A DNA stretch of 64,000 bases. Origin: Tessaracoccus sp. (GTDB taxonomy: Bacteria > Actinomycetota > Actinomycetes > Propionibacteriales > Propionibacteriaceae). Location of the stretch: NCBI RefSeq assembly GCF_016714275.1, contig NZ_JADJNP010000002.1, positions 1-64,000 of the forward strand. Direction: 5' to 3'. This document shows positions 24,991 to 33,345 of this stretch, in pieces. Every line of letters begins with the position of its first letter. The stretch's first letter is position 1. The position numbers were made by a program, and so were the translations under genes. The notes below the pieces were generated by a model. The model was not told the origin of the DNA. It worked only from the letters and a program-made list of their open reading frames with translations, and did no database searches.

Positions 24991-26049
24991 TCAGAGGCCT
25001 CTCACCGCCATCGTGACCAGGTAGACCAGGTAGATCAGAGCGGGAAGCCAGAGCAGCGTCAGGATCAGCAGGTTCGCCCTCGAGTGCTCAAGCAGGATCG
25101 CCGCGAACTCCCGGACGGTCGCGCTGGGCCAGTAGTAGCGGGCGGTGCGACAGCCCACGGTGTAGCCGGGAATGCCCTCCTTGCGCATCACGATGGCCGA
25201 GCGGAACGCGTGGTAGTCGCTGGTCGCGACGACGACGTCCCCGCGACCGCGCAGGAACGCCGTCGAGAACGCGAGGTTCTCTTCGGTGTCTCGTGACTGT
25301 TTCTCGAGAAGCAACTTGTCTCTATCGAAGCCCCGCTCCACGAGCCAGGCACCCATCGCCTCCGCCTCGGCGAGTTGCTCGTCGTCACCCTTGCCGCCGG
25401 AGACCACCAGGACAGGATCGCGGCCCGCCGCACGCGACCGCTCGAAGACAGCCCGCCCCTGCTCCAGACGCCCGGCCAGCAACGGCGTGACGCGCTCGCC
25501 ATCGCCGAGACCGGAACCGAGCACGATCACGGCATCGACGGGGCGGCCGAACCGACGCGTGGCCCAGTTGTACAACAGCGAGTACGCAAGGAAGGAGACG
25601 AAGAGGAAGCCGAGGTAGACGGCGGGAAGGCCGATGAACAACAGCGGCGGGACGAGACTGATGATCTCGAAGAACACCGTCATGAGGCCGACGACAACGT
25701 AGAGCAGCATTCCCGCGCCGAGCATGCCGGAGACCTGAGGGGCGAGGCCGAGCCCTTCTTTGCGCCACATCGTGAAGGTGTTGACGATAAGGAAGGCACC
25801 GAGCGCACCGACCACGAACACCGACGCGAGCAGCATCACGAGCGCCGCTATCGAAACGACCCATGCCGCGGTGTCCGCGTCCGGGATGACGAGCGAGGTG
25901 AGGTTTACGGTCAGGTTGACCGCCGCCGACCACACGATGACGACCAGCAGCACCCCGAGCCCGAACCTCCGCGGGTCCTTCCGTACCACGATGACGAAGA
26001 GGAGCGCGAGGATCAGGACGGGTCCCCATTGGAAGAGAAGGTCTTGCAC
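24991..26049 (-). CDS. YdcF family (DUF218) membrane protein
   Basis: 352 residues. The N-terminal half has about five membrane spans (VLILALLFVIVV, FGLGVLLVVIVWSAAVNLTV, VVGLMTVFFEIISLVPPLLF). The C-terminal DUF218 domain begins AVIVLGSGLGDGERVTPLLA and carries VSGGKGDDEQLAEAEAMGAWL, LLEKQSRDTEENLAFS and VVATSDYHAFRSAI, all family hallmarks, then a last span. Members such as SanA/ElyC/YdcF act in envelope precursor metabolism or bind SAM; the exact role is unknown. It ends six bases upstream of der's 3' end region, on the same strand as der. Confidence 0.88.
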   Translation of the reverse strand: MQDLLFQWGPVLILALLFVIVVRKDPRRFGLGVLLVVIVWSAAVNLTVNLTSLVIPDADTAAWVVSIAALVMLLASVFVVGALGAFLIVNTFTMWRKEGLGLAPQVSGMLGAGMLLYVVVGLMTVFFEIISLVPPLLFIGLPAVYLGFLFVSFLAYSLLYNWATRRFGRPVDAVIVLGSGLGDGERVTPLLAGRLEQGRAVFERSRAAGRDPVLVVSGGKGDDEQLAEAEAMGAWLVERGFDRDKLLLEKQSRDTEENLAFSTAFLRGRGDVVVATSDYHAFRSAIVMRKEGIPGYTVGCRTARYYWPSATVREFAAILLEHSRANLLILTLLWLPALIYLVYLVTMAVRGL

Positions 26050-26055
26050 GGGTGC

Positions 26056-27384
26056 TTACCTCTCCGAGCGCTTGGCCCGCGGGCGGATCTCCACGTGCAC
26101 CGGTGAGCCGACGAAGCCGAAGTCTTCGCGCAGGCGGCGCTCGATGAAGCGCTTGTACGTGTCGTCCATCTGGCCGCTGGTGAACAGCGCGAACGTCGGC
26201 GGGCAGTTGTGCGCCTGGGTGCCGAAAAGGATGCGGGGCTGCTTGCCGCCACGCACCGGATGTGGGTGGGCCGCAGCAAGCCGACCGAGGAACGCGTTGA
26301 GCTTCCCGGTCGAGATGCGCGTCTCCCAGCCCGCGGCGGACGTCTCGATGGCCTTGCCGATCTTGTCGACGTTACGGCCCGTCAGCGCGGAGATGTTGAC
26401 GGTCGGCGCCCACCGCCACGCGACGAGGTCCCGCTCGATCTCACGGTCGAGGTAGCGGCGGCGCTCCTCGTCGGCCAGGTCCCACTTGTTGAACGCGATG
26501 ACGAGCGCACGGCCCGCCTCCTCAATGTTGTTGAGGATGCGCAGGTCCTGGTCGGTCAGCGGCTCGGAGGCGTCGATGACCATGATGCACACCTCGGCCC
26601 GCTCGATGGCCGCCTGCGTGCGGAGGCTGGCGTAGTACTCGTGGCCGCTGGCCTCCTTGACCCGGCGGCGGATGCCGGCGGTGTCGATCAGCCGGTAGAC
26701 CTGCCCGCCGACCTCGACGATCTCATCGACCGGGTCGACGGTGGTGCCGGAGACGTCGGAGACGACGACGCGCTGCTGGTCGGCCAGCTTGTTGAGCAGC
26801 GAGGACTTGCCCACGTTGGGCTTGCCGACGATCGCGACACGACGCGGCCCTGCCTCCTCGACGTCGCGCTCGCGCGGTGCCTCGGGCAGGGCATCGAGCA
26901 GGGCATCGAGCAGGTCTCCGGAGCCGCGGCCGTGCATCGCGGACACGGGATACGGCTGGCCCAGGCCAAGGTTCCACATGCTGGCCGCAAGGGCCTCGTG
27001 ACGCTGGTCGTCAACCTTGTTCGCGGCGAGGACGACCGGCTTCTTCGAGCGCCTCAGCACCCGGACGACGGCCTCGTCCTCGTCCAGCGTGCCGACGGTG
27101 GCGTCGACGACGAACAGCACCGCGTCGGCGGCCGAGATGGCCAGCTCCGCCTGCTCGGCGATCTGCGCGGACATGCCCTGAGCGTCAGACATCCAGCCGC
27201 CGGTGTCGACGAGCACGAACTCGCGGCCGTTCCAGTTGGCGTCGTAGCTCACCCGGTCGCGGGTGACGCCCGGCTTGTCCTGGACGACCGCCTCGCGGCG
27301 GCCGAGGACGCGGTTGACAAGGGTCGACTTGCCGACGTTCGGGCGGCCGACGACGGCGACGATCGGCTTGACGGTGTCGGTCAT
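26056..27384 (-). CDS. der: ribosome biogenesis GTPase Der (EngA)
   Basis: 442 residues from ATG 27384, behind GAGGAG. Two tandem G domains: GRPNVGKST, DTGG and NKVD in the first; GKPNVGKSS, DTAG (LIDTAGIRRR) and NKWD in the second. The C-terminal KH-like domain follows (RISTGKLNAFLGRLAAAHPH). Der is needed for 50S maturation. Its place downstream of cmk with one gene between them is close to the conserved actinobacterial cmk-der order. Confidence 0.97.
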   Translation of the reverse strand: MTDTVKPIVAVVGRPNVGKSTLVNRVLGRREAVVQDKPGVTRDRVSYDANWNGREFVLVDTGGWMSDAQGMSAQIAEQAELAISAADAVLFVVDATVGTLDEDEAVVRVLRRSKKPVVLAANKVDDQRHEALAASMWNLGLGQPYPVSAMHGRGSGDLLDALLDALPEAPRERDVEEAGPRRVAIVGKPNVGKSSLLNKLADQQRVVVSDVSGTTVDPVDEIVEVGGQVYRLIDTAGIRRRVKEASGHEYYASLRTQAAIERAEVCIMVIDASEPLTDQDLRILNNIEEAGRALVIAFNKWDLADEERRRYLDREIERDLVAWRWAPTVNISALTGRNVDKIGKAIETSAAGWETRISTGKLNAFLGRLAAAHPHPVRGGKQPRILFGTQAHNCPPTFALFTSGQMDDTYKRFIERRLREDFGFVGSPVHVEIRPRAKRSER

Positions 27385-27480
27385 TCGGGACTCCTCGGCT
27401 GGGTGGACGACATCACATGGTACCGGCTGCGCTTCATGGCCCCGGCCTTTCGACGCGCGCTGCGTCGCTCCGCTCCTTGG

Positions 27481-27502
27481 GCGGCTCAAGGAGCGGAGCC
27501 GC
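27481..27502 (-). terminator. hairpin just after the HNH gene
   Basis: GCGGCTC (27481-27487) pairs with GAGCCGC (27496-27502) around an 8-base loop, directly abutting the stop codon of the HNH gene at 27503. The loop and left arm contain GCGGCTCAAGGA, also found at 40478, so it may be a copy of an interspersed repeat used as a terminator. Confidence 0.5.
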
Positions 27503-28057
27503 TCACGCGACGTCGGCCTGCAGGATGCGCCAGACCTCGGCCTGGACACCCGCGTACTCGCTGACGCTGACGCGCGGGTCCCACAGCAGGCGCATGCCCG
27601 CCTCGTCGGGCGTGCGGTCGGCCTTCCCCTGATTGCACGGCCCGCAGGCCGCGACCAGGTTGCCCCAGGTCCACCCGCCGCCGCGGGACTGCGGGAGCAG
27701 GTGGTCGACGGTGTGGGCGTGGCCGGCGCAGTAGGCGCACGTCCAGCCGTCTCGGCGCAGGATCTCGACCCGCGACGCGCGGCTGGTCAGCTCCGGCGCG
27801 CGGCGGAACGGGATGTCGACCCAGTAGTTCAGCCGCACGATCACCGGCCACGGCATGTCGACGCCCCCACCGGCGGAACGCACGCGCTTCGTCTCGTGCA
27901 CCTTGAACGGCGTGTAGATGCCGTCCAGGATGCCCGTGACCGCGTTCGTCCAATGGGTCTCGCCCTTGACGTCGTAGTCGAGGCCGATCACGAAGACGGT
28001 GCTGGTGGGTTGCGGGATCGTTTGCCGGGTTTCGCGGATTCGGGTGGTGAGGCGCAT
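27503..28057 (-). CDS. HNH endonuclease family protein
   Basis: 184 residues. The C-terminal half is an HNH nuclease with zinc pairs: CAYCAGHAHTVDHLLPQSRG gives the first CxxC and the catalytic DH, NLVAACGPCNQGKADRTP gives the Asn and the second CxxC with the final basic residues. The first 75 residues (VFVIGLDYDVKGETHWTNAV...) are a family-specific N-terminus with no motif I know. This stand-alone actinobacterial HNH family is common and is not linked here to any restriction or phage gene. A strong hairpin pair lies upstream. Confidence 0.88.
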   Translation of the reverse strand: MRLTTRIRETRQTIPQPTSTVFVIGLDYDVKGETHWTNAVTGILDGIYTPFKVHETKRVRSAGGGVDMPWPVIVRLNYWVDIPFRRAPELTSRASRVEILRRDGWTCAYCAGHAHTVDHLLPQSRGGGWTWGNLVAACGPCNQGKADRTPDEAGMRLLWDPRVSVSEYAGVQAEVWRILQADVA

Positions 28058-28111
28058 GTTCGCCTCCCTTCGGTGTCTCGGTGTCGGTGGCTCTGTGGCC
28101 CCGAGACGACA

Positions 28112-28141
28112 AACGCCCCGGGGAATGTCCCTCGGGGCGTT
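28112..28141 (-). terminator. strong intrinsic terminator downstream of cmk
   Basis: AACGCCCCG (28112-28120) and CGGGGCGTT (28133-28141) pair perfectly, and the inner bases extend the stem (GGGA/TCCC). On the minus strand the stem is followed by TGTCG. A second hairpin, CTGAGC/GCTCAG at 28143-28160, precedes it in that direction. The pair sits between cmk and the HNH gene. The rest of 28058-28383 holds no gene that I can see. Confidence 0.65.
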
Positions 28142-28383
28142 GCTGAGCGCGTGCGCTCAGAAAGGTATGGGTCCCCCAGGGGTGATGGTGGCTCGCGATG
28201 ACGCGCTCCACGGCCGGTCGGAAAAGCGGAAGGCGCGCGGGCACGTCGACAGACCACCACTGGTCATGACGTGTTCTTGGCTCATTCTCAATGCCCTTCG
28301 TTGCGACTTCCGCGGGTAAGAGTACACCAGCCGCGCCTTTCGACGCGCGCCGCCGCTTCGCGGGGTGCGCGGCTCACGGAGCG

Positions 28384-29040
28384 TCAGGCCAGGGAGATGA
28401 TGCGATCGACGACCTGGTCGGGAGTCAGGAAGGTCGAGTCGATCACGGTGACGCCCTCCGCGGCGTCGGTGAAGTTGGACACCGTCGAGTCGTCGCGGTC
28501 GCGGCGCAGCACCTGGTCGGTGACCTCCTCGGCACTCGCCTTCCCCGCGACCTCGGCGGCGCGGCGGGCCACCCGGGCCGCGGGATCGGCGACGAGGAGG
28601 ACGCGCACGTCGGCGTCGGGCGCCACCACCGTCGTGATGTCTCTACCCTCGACGACGATCGCGCGGCCGTGCGCGTCGATGATCCCGCGCATGCGATCGA
28701 TCAGGATCCGGCGCACCTCGAGGATGGTGGCGACCCGGGAGACGGCGGCCGAGATGCGCGGCTCGCGGATCTCCTCGGTCACGTCGTGGCCGTTGATCCG
28801 GAACCGCGGCGCGTCGGGCGTCGTGTCGCAGGCCAGGTCCGCGGCGCCGACGAGGGCGACCACCTCGGCCTCGCTCAGGGCGCCGTCGGCCTCGGCGCGC
28901 AGGACCTCCGCGGTGGCGGCGCGGTACATGGCGCCGGTGTCGAGGTAGCCGAGGCCGAGGCGGTTGGCCAGCAGCTTCGCGGTCGTCGACTTGCCCGACC
29001 CGCTCGGGCCATCGATGGCGAACAAGGCTTTCAGCGTCAT
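28384..29040 (-). CDS. cmk: cytidylate kinase
   Basis: 218 residues from ATG 29040. P-loop IDGPSGSGKSTTAKLL at the N-terminus, YLDTGAMYRAAT (CMP-binding), VEGRDITTVVAPDADVRVLL and the LID arginines in RRAAEVAGKASAEEV and LRRDRDDSTVSNF match Cmk. It phosphorylates CMP/dCMP in the cytosol. ATG overlaps the tyrA stop (ATGA), so it is the last gene of a coupled prcB-prcA-tyrA-cmk unit ending at the terminator near 28112. Confidence 0.96.
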   Translation of the reverse strand: MTLKALFAIDGPSGSGKSTTAKLLANRLGLGYLDTGAMYRAATAEVLRAEADGALSEAEVVALVGAADLACDTTPDAPRFRINGHDVTEEIREPRISAAVSRVATILEVRRILIDRMRGIIDAHGRAIVVEGRDITTVVAPDADVRVLLVADPAARVARRAAEVAGKASAEEVTDQVLRRDRDDSTVSNFTDAAEGVTVIDSTFLTPDQVVDRIISLA

Positions 29041-30113
29041 CTTCTTCCTCCACGGGTGTCGGACCAGGCGTGCCACCCGGCGTCTGTCAGGCGCACGCGC
29101 AGCAACTCGCCGACGTCGCTCTCGACGGAGATCGACAGGTAGCCGACCTGGCGCACGGGATCGTGCGTGAGCTCGAAGTCCTCGACGTTGAGCCCGGCGT
29201 CGCCGATGTCGGTGAACAGGCGGCCGAGCGCGCGCGGCTCGTCGGGGATCTCGACGGTCACCTCGACCATGTCCATGGGCTCGGCCCCGTGCTTGCCGAC
29301 GAGCGACAGGGCGCCCGTCTGACCCATGGCGAGGAAGCGCTCGAGCGCGGCGGGGTCGTCGAGGACCTGGATGAGATGCGAGAGGTCGGCGGCGACCTCG
29401 AGCAGTTCGTGGCGCACCGCCGCGGCGTTGCTCGTGAGGATCTGGCGCCAGAGCGCGGGGTCCGAGCCCGCGATGCGCGTGACGTCCCGGATGCCCTGGC
29501 CCGCGAGTCGGAGGTTCGCCGTCGGCACCTCCCGCAGGTGCGAGGCGGTCAGGATGCTCATCAGGTGCGGCACGTGGCTCACCTGGGCGACCGCCTCGTC
29601 GTGCAGCGGGGCGGGCATGGTGATGACGCGCGCGCCGACGTCCTGGGCGAGGCGCTCGATCACGGCGACGGCGCCCGGCGGGTTGCCCTCGTTGGGGGTG
29701 ACGACCCAGGTGCGGTCGACGAAGAGGTCCCCGGAGGCGGTCAACGGGCCCGTGAACTGCGAGCCCGCCATGGGGTGCGAGCCGACGTAGCGCTGGTGCT
29801 CGGGGGCCAGGCGGCGCACCGCCGCGAGGATCGGCGCCTTGACCGAGCCGACGTCGGTGACGACGGCGCGCGGGAACTTCTCCAGCACCTCCGCCACGAG
29901 CGACGGGATGGCGTCCGGCGGGGTCGCGACGACGACGATGTCCGGGTTGTCGGTCTCCTCGTCGGCGACGGCCCCCGCGCCGAGGCCCGCCGCCACGACG
30001 GCGTGCGATGGCGCGATGTCCCACAGGCGCACGTCGTAGCCGGCGCGCGTGAGCGCGAGCCCGAGCGAGGAGCCGACGAGGCCCGCTCCCAGGATCAGGA
30101 CGGCCTTACCCAC
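29037..30113 (-). CDS. tyrA: prephenate dehydrogenase with C-terminal ACT domain
   Basis: 358 residues from GTG 30113. Rossmann motif ILGAGLVGSSLGLAL with the NAD-selecting acid in VRLWDIAP. VTDVGSVKAPI, RYVGSHPMAGSQFTGP (catalytic His) and the helical dimer domain (DEAVAQVSHVPHLMS) are typical TyrA. An ACT domain lies at about 280-345 (VEVTVEIPDEPRALGRLFTD), probably for tyrosine feedback. It converts prephenate to 4-hydroxyphenylpyruvate. It overlaps prcA by eight bases and cmk by four. Confidence 0.95.
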   Translation of the reverse strand: MGKAVLILGAGLVGSSLGLALTRAGYDVRLWDIAPSHAVVAAGLGAGAVADEETDNPDIVVVATPPDAIPSLVAEVLEKFPRAVVTDVGSVKAPILAAVRRLAPEHQRYVGSHPMAGSQFTGPLTASGDLFVDRTWVVTPNEGNPPGAVAVIERLAQDVGARVITMPAPLHDEAVAQVSHVPHLMSILTASHLREVPTANLRLAGQGIRDVTRIAGSDPALWRQILTSNAAAVRHELLEVAADLSHLIQVLDDPAALERFLAMGQTGALSLVGKHGAEPMDMVEVTVEIPDEPRALGRLFTDIGDAGLNVEDFELTHDPVRQVGYLSISVESDVGELLRVRLTDAGWHAWSDTRGGRR

Positions 30114-30756
30114 GCGTCAACTCCTCGCGGCTCAGGCGGCGGAAGGTCCGGCGGCGCCCCGTGCCGCGCTCGAGGACCGCCACCTCCAACTGCGTCGAGC
30201 CGAGCGCGGCGCCTGCGGCGGCGACGGCCTCCCGCAGGGGCGCGGTCGCGTCGAACGACGCGCGCAGCAGGCCCCCGATCCGCTCGGCGTCACCGCCGAC
30301 GACGGCCAGGTCCTTCTCGTCGCTGATCACGCCGTCGTAGCCGACGCGGTAGAGCACGTCGCCGCCGGGCTCCTCCCCCAGCTCGGCCACGATCAGCTCG
30401 ACCTCGAACGGCTTCTCCGCGCCGGAGGCGAACGTCCCGCCGAGCTGCTGCGAGTAGGCGCCCGCGAGGCTCCGGGCGGTCACGTCGCGGCGGTCGTAGG
30501 CGTAGCCGCGCAGGTCCGCGTGCCGGATTCCCGCGACGCGCAGCGCCTCGAACTCGTTGTAGCGGCCGACGGCGGCGAACCCGATCCGGTCATAGATCTC
30601 CGCGACCTTGTTCAGCGTCGTCGAGTGGTTGTCGGCGACCAGCACGATGCCGTCGGCGTAGCGCAGCACGGCGACGGCGCGGCCGCGGGCGATGCCCTTG
30701 CGGGCGAACTCCGCCCGGTCGAGCATCAGCTGCTCGGGGCTGACGTACATGGACAT
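30106..30756 (-). CDS. prcA: 20S proteasome subunit alpha
   Basis: 216 residues from ATG 30756; GTG 30762, overlapping the prcB stop, is an alternative start. The N-terminus MSMYVSPEQLMLDRAEFARK is the gating H0 helix region of bacterial alpha subunits. GIARGRAVAVLRYADGIVLVADN and the KVAEIYDRIGFAAVGRYNEFE core follow. It lacks a catalytic Thr, as expected. It is slightly short, with no long C-terminal extension. It forms the outer rings of the proteasome with PrcB. No pup, dop, mpa or pafA gene lies in this window. Confidence 0.93.
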   Translation of the reverse strand: MSMYVSPEQLMLDRAEFARKGIARGRAVAVLRYADGIVLVADNHSTTLNKVAEIYDRIGFAAVGRYNEFEALRVAGIRHADLRGYAYDRRDVTARSLAGAYSQQLGGTFASGAEKPFEVELIVAELGEEPGGDVLYRVGYDGVISDEKDLAVVGGDAERIGGLLRASFDATAPLREAVAAAGAALGSTQLEVAVLERGTGRRRTFRRLSREELTRG

Positions 30757-30758
30757 GC

Positions 30759-31556
30759 TCACAGCGCGTTCCCCCTCGGCCCGTCGGGGCGGCCGACGCG
30801 GGCGGTCACGATCTGCTCGGCCAGCGCGCGCACGCCGTCCTCGGACCAGCGGGCCACGCCGTCGCCGGAGGCGCGCATCACCAGCGGGAAGATGCCGCGG
30901 GTGAGGTCGAGGCCGGAGGTGGCCGAGTCGTCGTCGGCCGCGTCGTACAGCGACTGCAACAGCGCCGCGACAGCGGTCATCTCGTCGGCCTCGGGGTCGT
31001 AGAGCTTCTTCAACGCGCCGCGCGCGAAGGCCGAGCCGGAGCCCACGGAGCAGAACTCGTGCTCCTCGTAGCGGCCGCCGGTGGCGTCGTAGGAGAACAT
31101 GCGCCCACGCCCCGCGAGGCGATCCCATCCGATGAACAGCGGCAGGACGACGAGGCCCTGCATCGCCGCGCCGAGGTTGCCCCGGATGATCGCACCGAGA
31201 CGGTTGGCCTTGCCGTCGAAGCTGAGCTCCGCGCCCTCGACCTTCTCGAAGTGCTCGAGCTCCACCTGGAACAGCCGCACCAGCTCGACGGCGAGCCCGG
31301 CCACGCCCGCGACGCCCACGATCGAGTGGTCGTCGGCGCCGAAGATCTTCTCGATGTCGCGCATCGCGATCGCCGATCCCATCGTCGCGCGTCGGTCCCC
31401 CGCCATGACCACGCCGTCGCGATAGCGTGCCGCCACGATGGTCGTGCCGTGGACGGCGGGCAGGTCGGCGGCAGCGCGCGCCCCCGGGAGGGTCTCGGGC
31501 GCGACGGTGCTCAGGTACTCCGCGAAGGAGGAGCCAAGGGCGGGCACGTTCGTCAC
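30759..31556 (-). CDS. prcB: 20S proteasome subunit beta, with propeptide
   Basis: 265 residues from GTG 31556. A 37-residue propeptide ends in AVHG; autocleavage would expose Thr38 in TTIVAARYRDGVVMAGDRR, where Asp and the lysine-equivalent region complete the Ntn-hydrolase site. SVGSGSAFARGALKKLYDPE is the conserved C-terminal block. It is the proteolytic ring of the actinobacterial proteasome. It is first in a coupled prcB-prcA-tyrA-cmk run. Confidence 0.95.
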   Translation of the reverse strand: MTNVPALGSSFAEYLSTVAPETLPGARAAADLPAVHGTTIVAARYRDGVVMAGDRRATMGSAIAMRDIEKIFGADDHSIVGVAGVAGLAVELVRLFQVELEHFEKVEGAELSFDGKANRLGAIIRGNLGAAMQGLVVLPLFIGWDRLAGRGRMFSYDATGGRYEEHEFCSVGSGSAFARGALKKLYDPEADEMTAVAALLQSLYDAADDDSATSGLDLTRGIFPLVMRASGDGVARWSEDGVRALAEQIVTARVGRPDGPRGNAL

Positions 31557-31606
31557 CGGGCCATTGTGTCAGCTATCCCCAGGAGGCACCCACTCGGCGG
31601 CGCGCG

Positions 31607-32701
31607 TCACGCGGTGCGGAGCACCACCACGGGATCTCGCCCGGCCGAGATGAGAGCGGCAGGCACGGTGGCGACAACCGCGGCGATCGCGACGAGCGCG
31701 GCGCTGGCGGCAGCGGAGGCGACCGGGATGCTGGTGCCGCTCAGCGCGCCATGCGCCTGAAGGGCGATAACCCCGAGGACTGCGCCCGAGGCGGCCGAGA
31801 TGCCGACGCGGAGACAGATGAGCGCCGTGAGGTCGGACCGCGTCATGCCCAGGGCGCGCCGTCGCCCCAGGTCGCGGCGACGAATCAAGACATCGGCCAG
31901 GCTGACGGCCCCGACGAAGAGCGCCCCGACGAGCAGGACCAGCACGGTGATCTCATACCCCGCGGCCCGCACGTCGCCGTCGATCTCTCGGGAGATCTCC
32001 GCAAGATCCTGAGGCGAGGTCAGCCTCATGTTCGCGGGATCGTCGGGGGCGAGGATCCGTCGGACCGCGCGCTCGGTCGGGGCGAGAAGGCCGATGTCCT
32101 CGACGACCACGCGCGCCTCCTGGCCCGCTTCTGGCGTAGACGGCAGGTAGAGGACCCCGTCGTTCAACCACTCGAAGGGAGCAGCGGCGGTGAACGCGCC
32201 GACCACCGAAGAGGACAGCTGGTCTCGCGTCACCAGCGCCCCGGCGGCGGACTCCATGCGGAGGGTGTCCGCAACCCTGGTGGAGACCAGCGCCTCACCG
32301 GGCTGGGGCCAGCGCCCCGCCGTCAGGTCTACGACGTCGGCAGCGGACGCACCGACGAGCCCCCAAGCGCTCGCTGTCGGACCGCCCCAGCCGAGGGATG
32401 CGTTGGTAACGGTCGACGCCTTGGTGAACGCCGCTACGGTCTGGATGCTGGAGATCTCGCTCAATGTCTCCACCGCGACCGGTGTCAGGAAGCCGTCGGT
32501 GCCGACGTCGCTGATGGCGATGACCCTGGCGCCTGCCTCCTGGGCGCGCCGTTCGAGCTGCGTCTGTAGCGCGGCGCTCCGCCCCGACGTCGCCGCTGCC
32601 GCGAATGTCATCGCGGCGGTCACCAGGAGGATCAAGACGGTGGGCACCCGCGCCGCCCACGCGGATGTCCAGGCTTCGCGCAGCAGCGAACCTCCTCTCA
32701 C
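31607..32701 (-). CDS. FtsX/MacB-type ABC transporter permease
   Basis: 364 residues from GTG 32701 (GTGA overlap with the ATPase gene). One N-terminal span (VPTVLILLVTAAMTFAAAAT) is followed by about 220 extracytosolic residues resembling a MacB periplasmic domain. Three C-terminal spans come next (ITVLVLLVGALFVGAVSLAD, a middle span, and ALVAIAAVVATVPAALISAG) with the RRRDLGRRRALGMTRSDL coupling loop between the first two. This is a mechanotransmission-type permease that moves peptides or lipids rather than importing solute. It is the last gene of the small-peptide cassette. Confidence 0.88.
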   Translation of the reverse strand: MRGGSLLREAWTSAWAARVPTVLILLVTAAMTFAAAATSGRSAALQTQLERRAQEAGARVIAISDVGTDGFLTPVAVETLSEISSIQTVAAFTKASTVTNASLGWGGPTASAWGLVGASAADVVDLTAGRWPQPGEALVSTRVADTLRMESAAGALVTRDQLSSSVVGAFTAAAPFEWLNDGVLYLPSTPEAGQEARVVVEDIGLLAPTERAVRRILAPDDPANMRLTSPQDLAEISREIDGDVRAAGYEITVLVLLVGALFVGAVSLADVLIRRRDLGRRRALGMTRSDLTALICLRVGISAASGAVLGVIALQAHGALSGTSIPVASAAASAALVAIAAVVATVPAALISAGRDPVVVLRTA

Positions 32702-33345
32702 AGCGCAATCACCCGGTCAAGACGAGAAACGACGAACGGATCGTGCGTGGCGACGATCAACGCCACGGACTCCTCCTTCGCCGCTCTGGTCAAACGATCC
32801 AGGACCACCTCCGCATTAGCGTGGTCGAGGTTTCCCGTCGGTTCATCGGCCAGGATGATCGCAGGCTGGTTCACCAAGGCACGACACAGCGCGACTCGTT
32901 GCGCCTGTCCACCGCTGATCTGGCCGGGAAGGTGATTCGCGCGGGCCTCAACACCGAACGCATCCAACAGCCCGATGGCCCGCTCGATAGCCGCGTCTCT
33001 CCTGAGCCCCGCGTAGAGAGCTGGTTCGATGACGGAGTCGAGCACGCTCCGGGTCGGGTCAAGCTGGGAGTCCTGGAAGACGAACCCCATCCTGCGTGCG
33101 CGCACTACCGAGCGCTGCGCATCGGAGAGCTTCGACGTCGGACGCCCCTGCACTTCGACCTCGCCTTCGCTGGGAGTCAGAAGAAGGCCGAGGAGGTAGA
33201 GCAGGGTCGACTTTCCGCGGCCGCTGGGCCCCGTCAACGCGACCGCCTCCCCCGCGTAGACCGCGGCCTCCACATCGCTGAGCACGGGTTCCGGGCTTCG
33301 CGAGTAGGAGAAGCCCAGTCCTGACACTCTCAGCGCCGCGGTCAT
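32698..33345 (-). CDS. ABC transporter ATP-binding protein (MacB/bacteriocin-export type)
   Basis: 215 residues. Walker A LTGPSGRGKSTLL, Q-loop VFQDSQLDPTRSVLDSV, signature QISGGQAQRVALCRALV, Walker B ILADEPTGNLDHAN and H-loop VATHDP are all intact. The SGRGKST variant of SGSGKST is conservative. The ADEPTGNLD form marks the MacB/LolD class that pairs with FtsX-type permeases. ATPases of this class also accompany lactococcin 972-type genes. Overlaps on both sides (ATGA, GTGA) tie it to the adaptor and permease. Confidence 0.92.
   Translation of the reverse strand: MTAALRVSGLGFSYSRSPEPVLSDVEAAVYAGEAVALTGPSGRGKSTLLYLLGLLLTPSEGEVEVQGRPTSKLSDAQRSVVRARRMGFVFQDSQLDPTRSVLDSVIEPALYAGLRRDAAIERAIGLLDAFGVEARANHLPGQISGGQAQRVALCRALVNQPAIILADEPTGNLDHANAEVVLDRLTRAAKEESVALIVATHDPFVVSRLDRVIAL

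Noticed and set aside
27503..28057. HNH gene as part of a restriction or phage-defence island
   Set aside because: Neighbours are der and cmk, both housekeeping; no methylase, helicase or phage gene is near.
28384..30024. 546-codon frame containing cmk
   Set aside because: The first 60 percent is Arg/Ala-rich shadow of tyrA; cmk starts at 29040.
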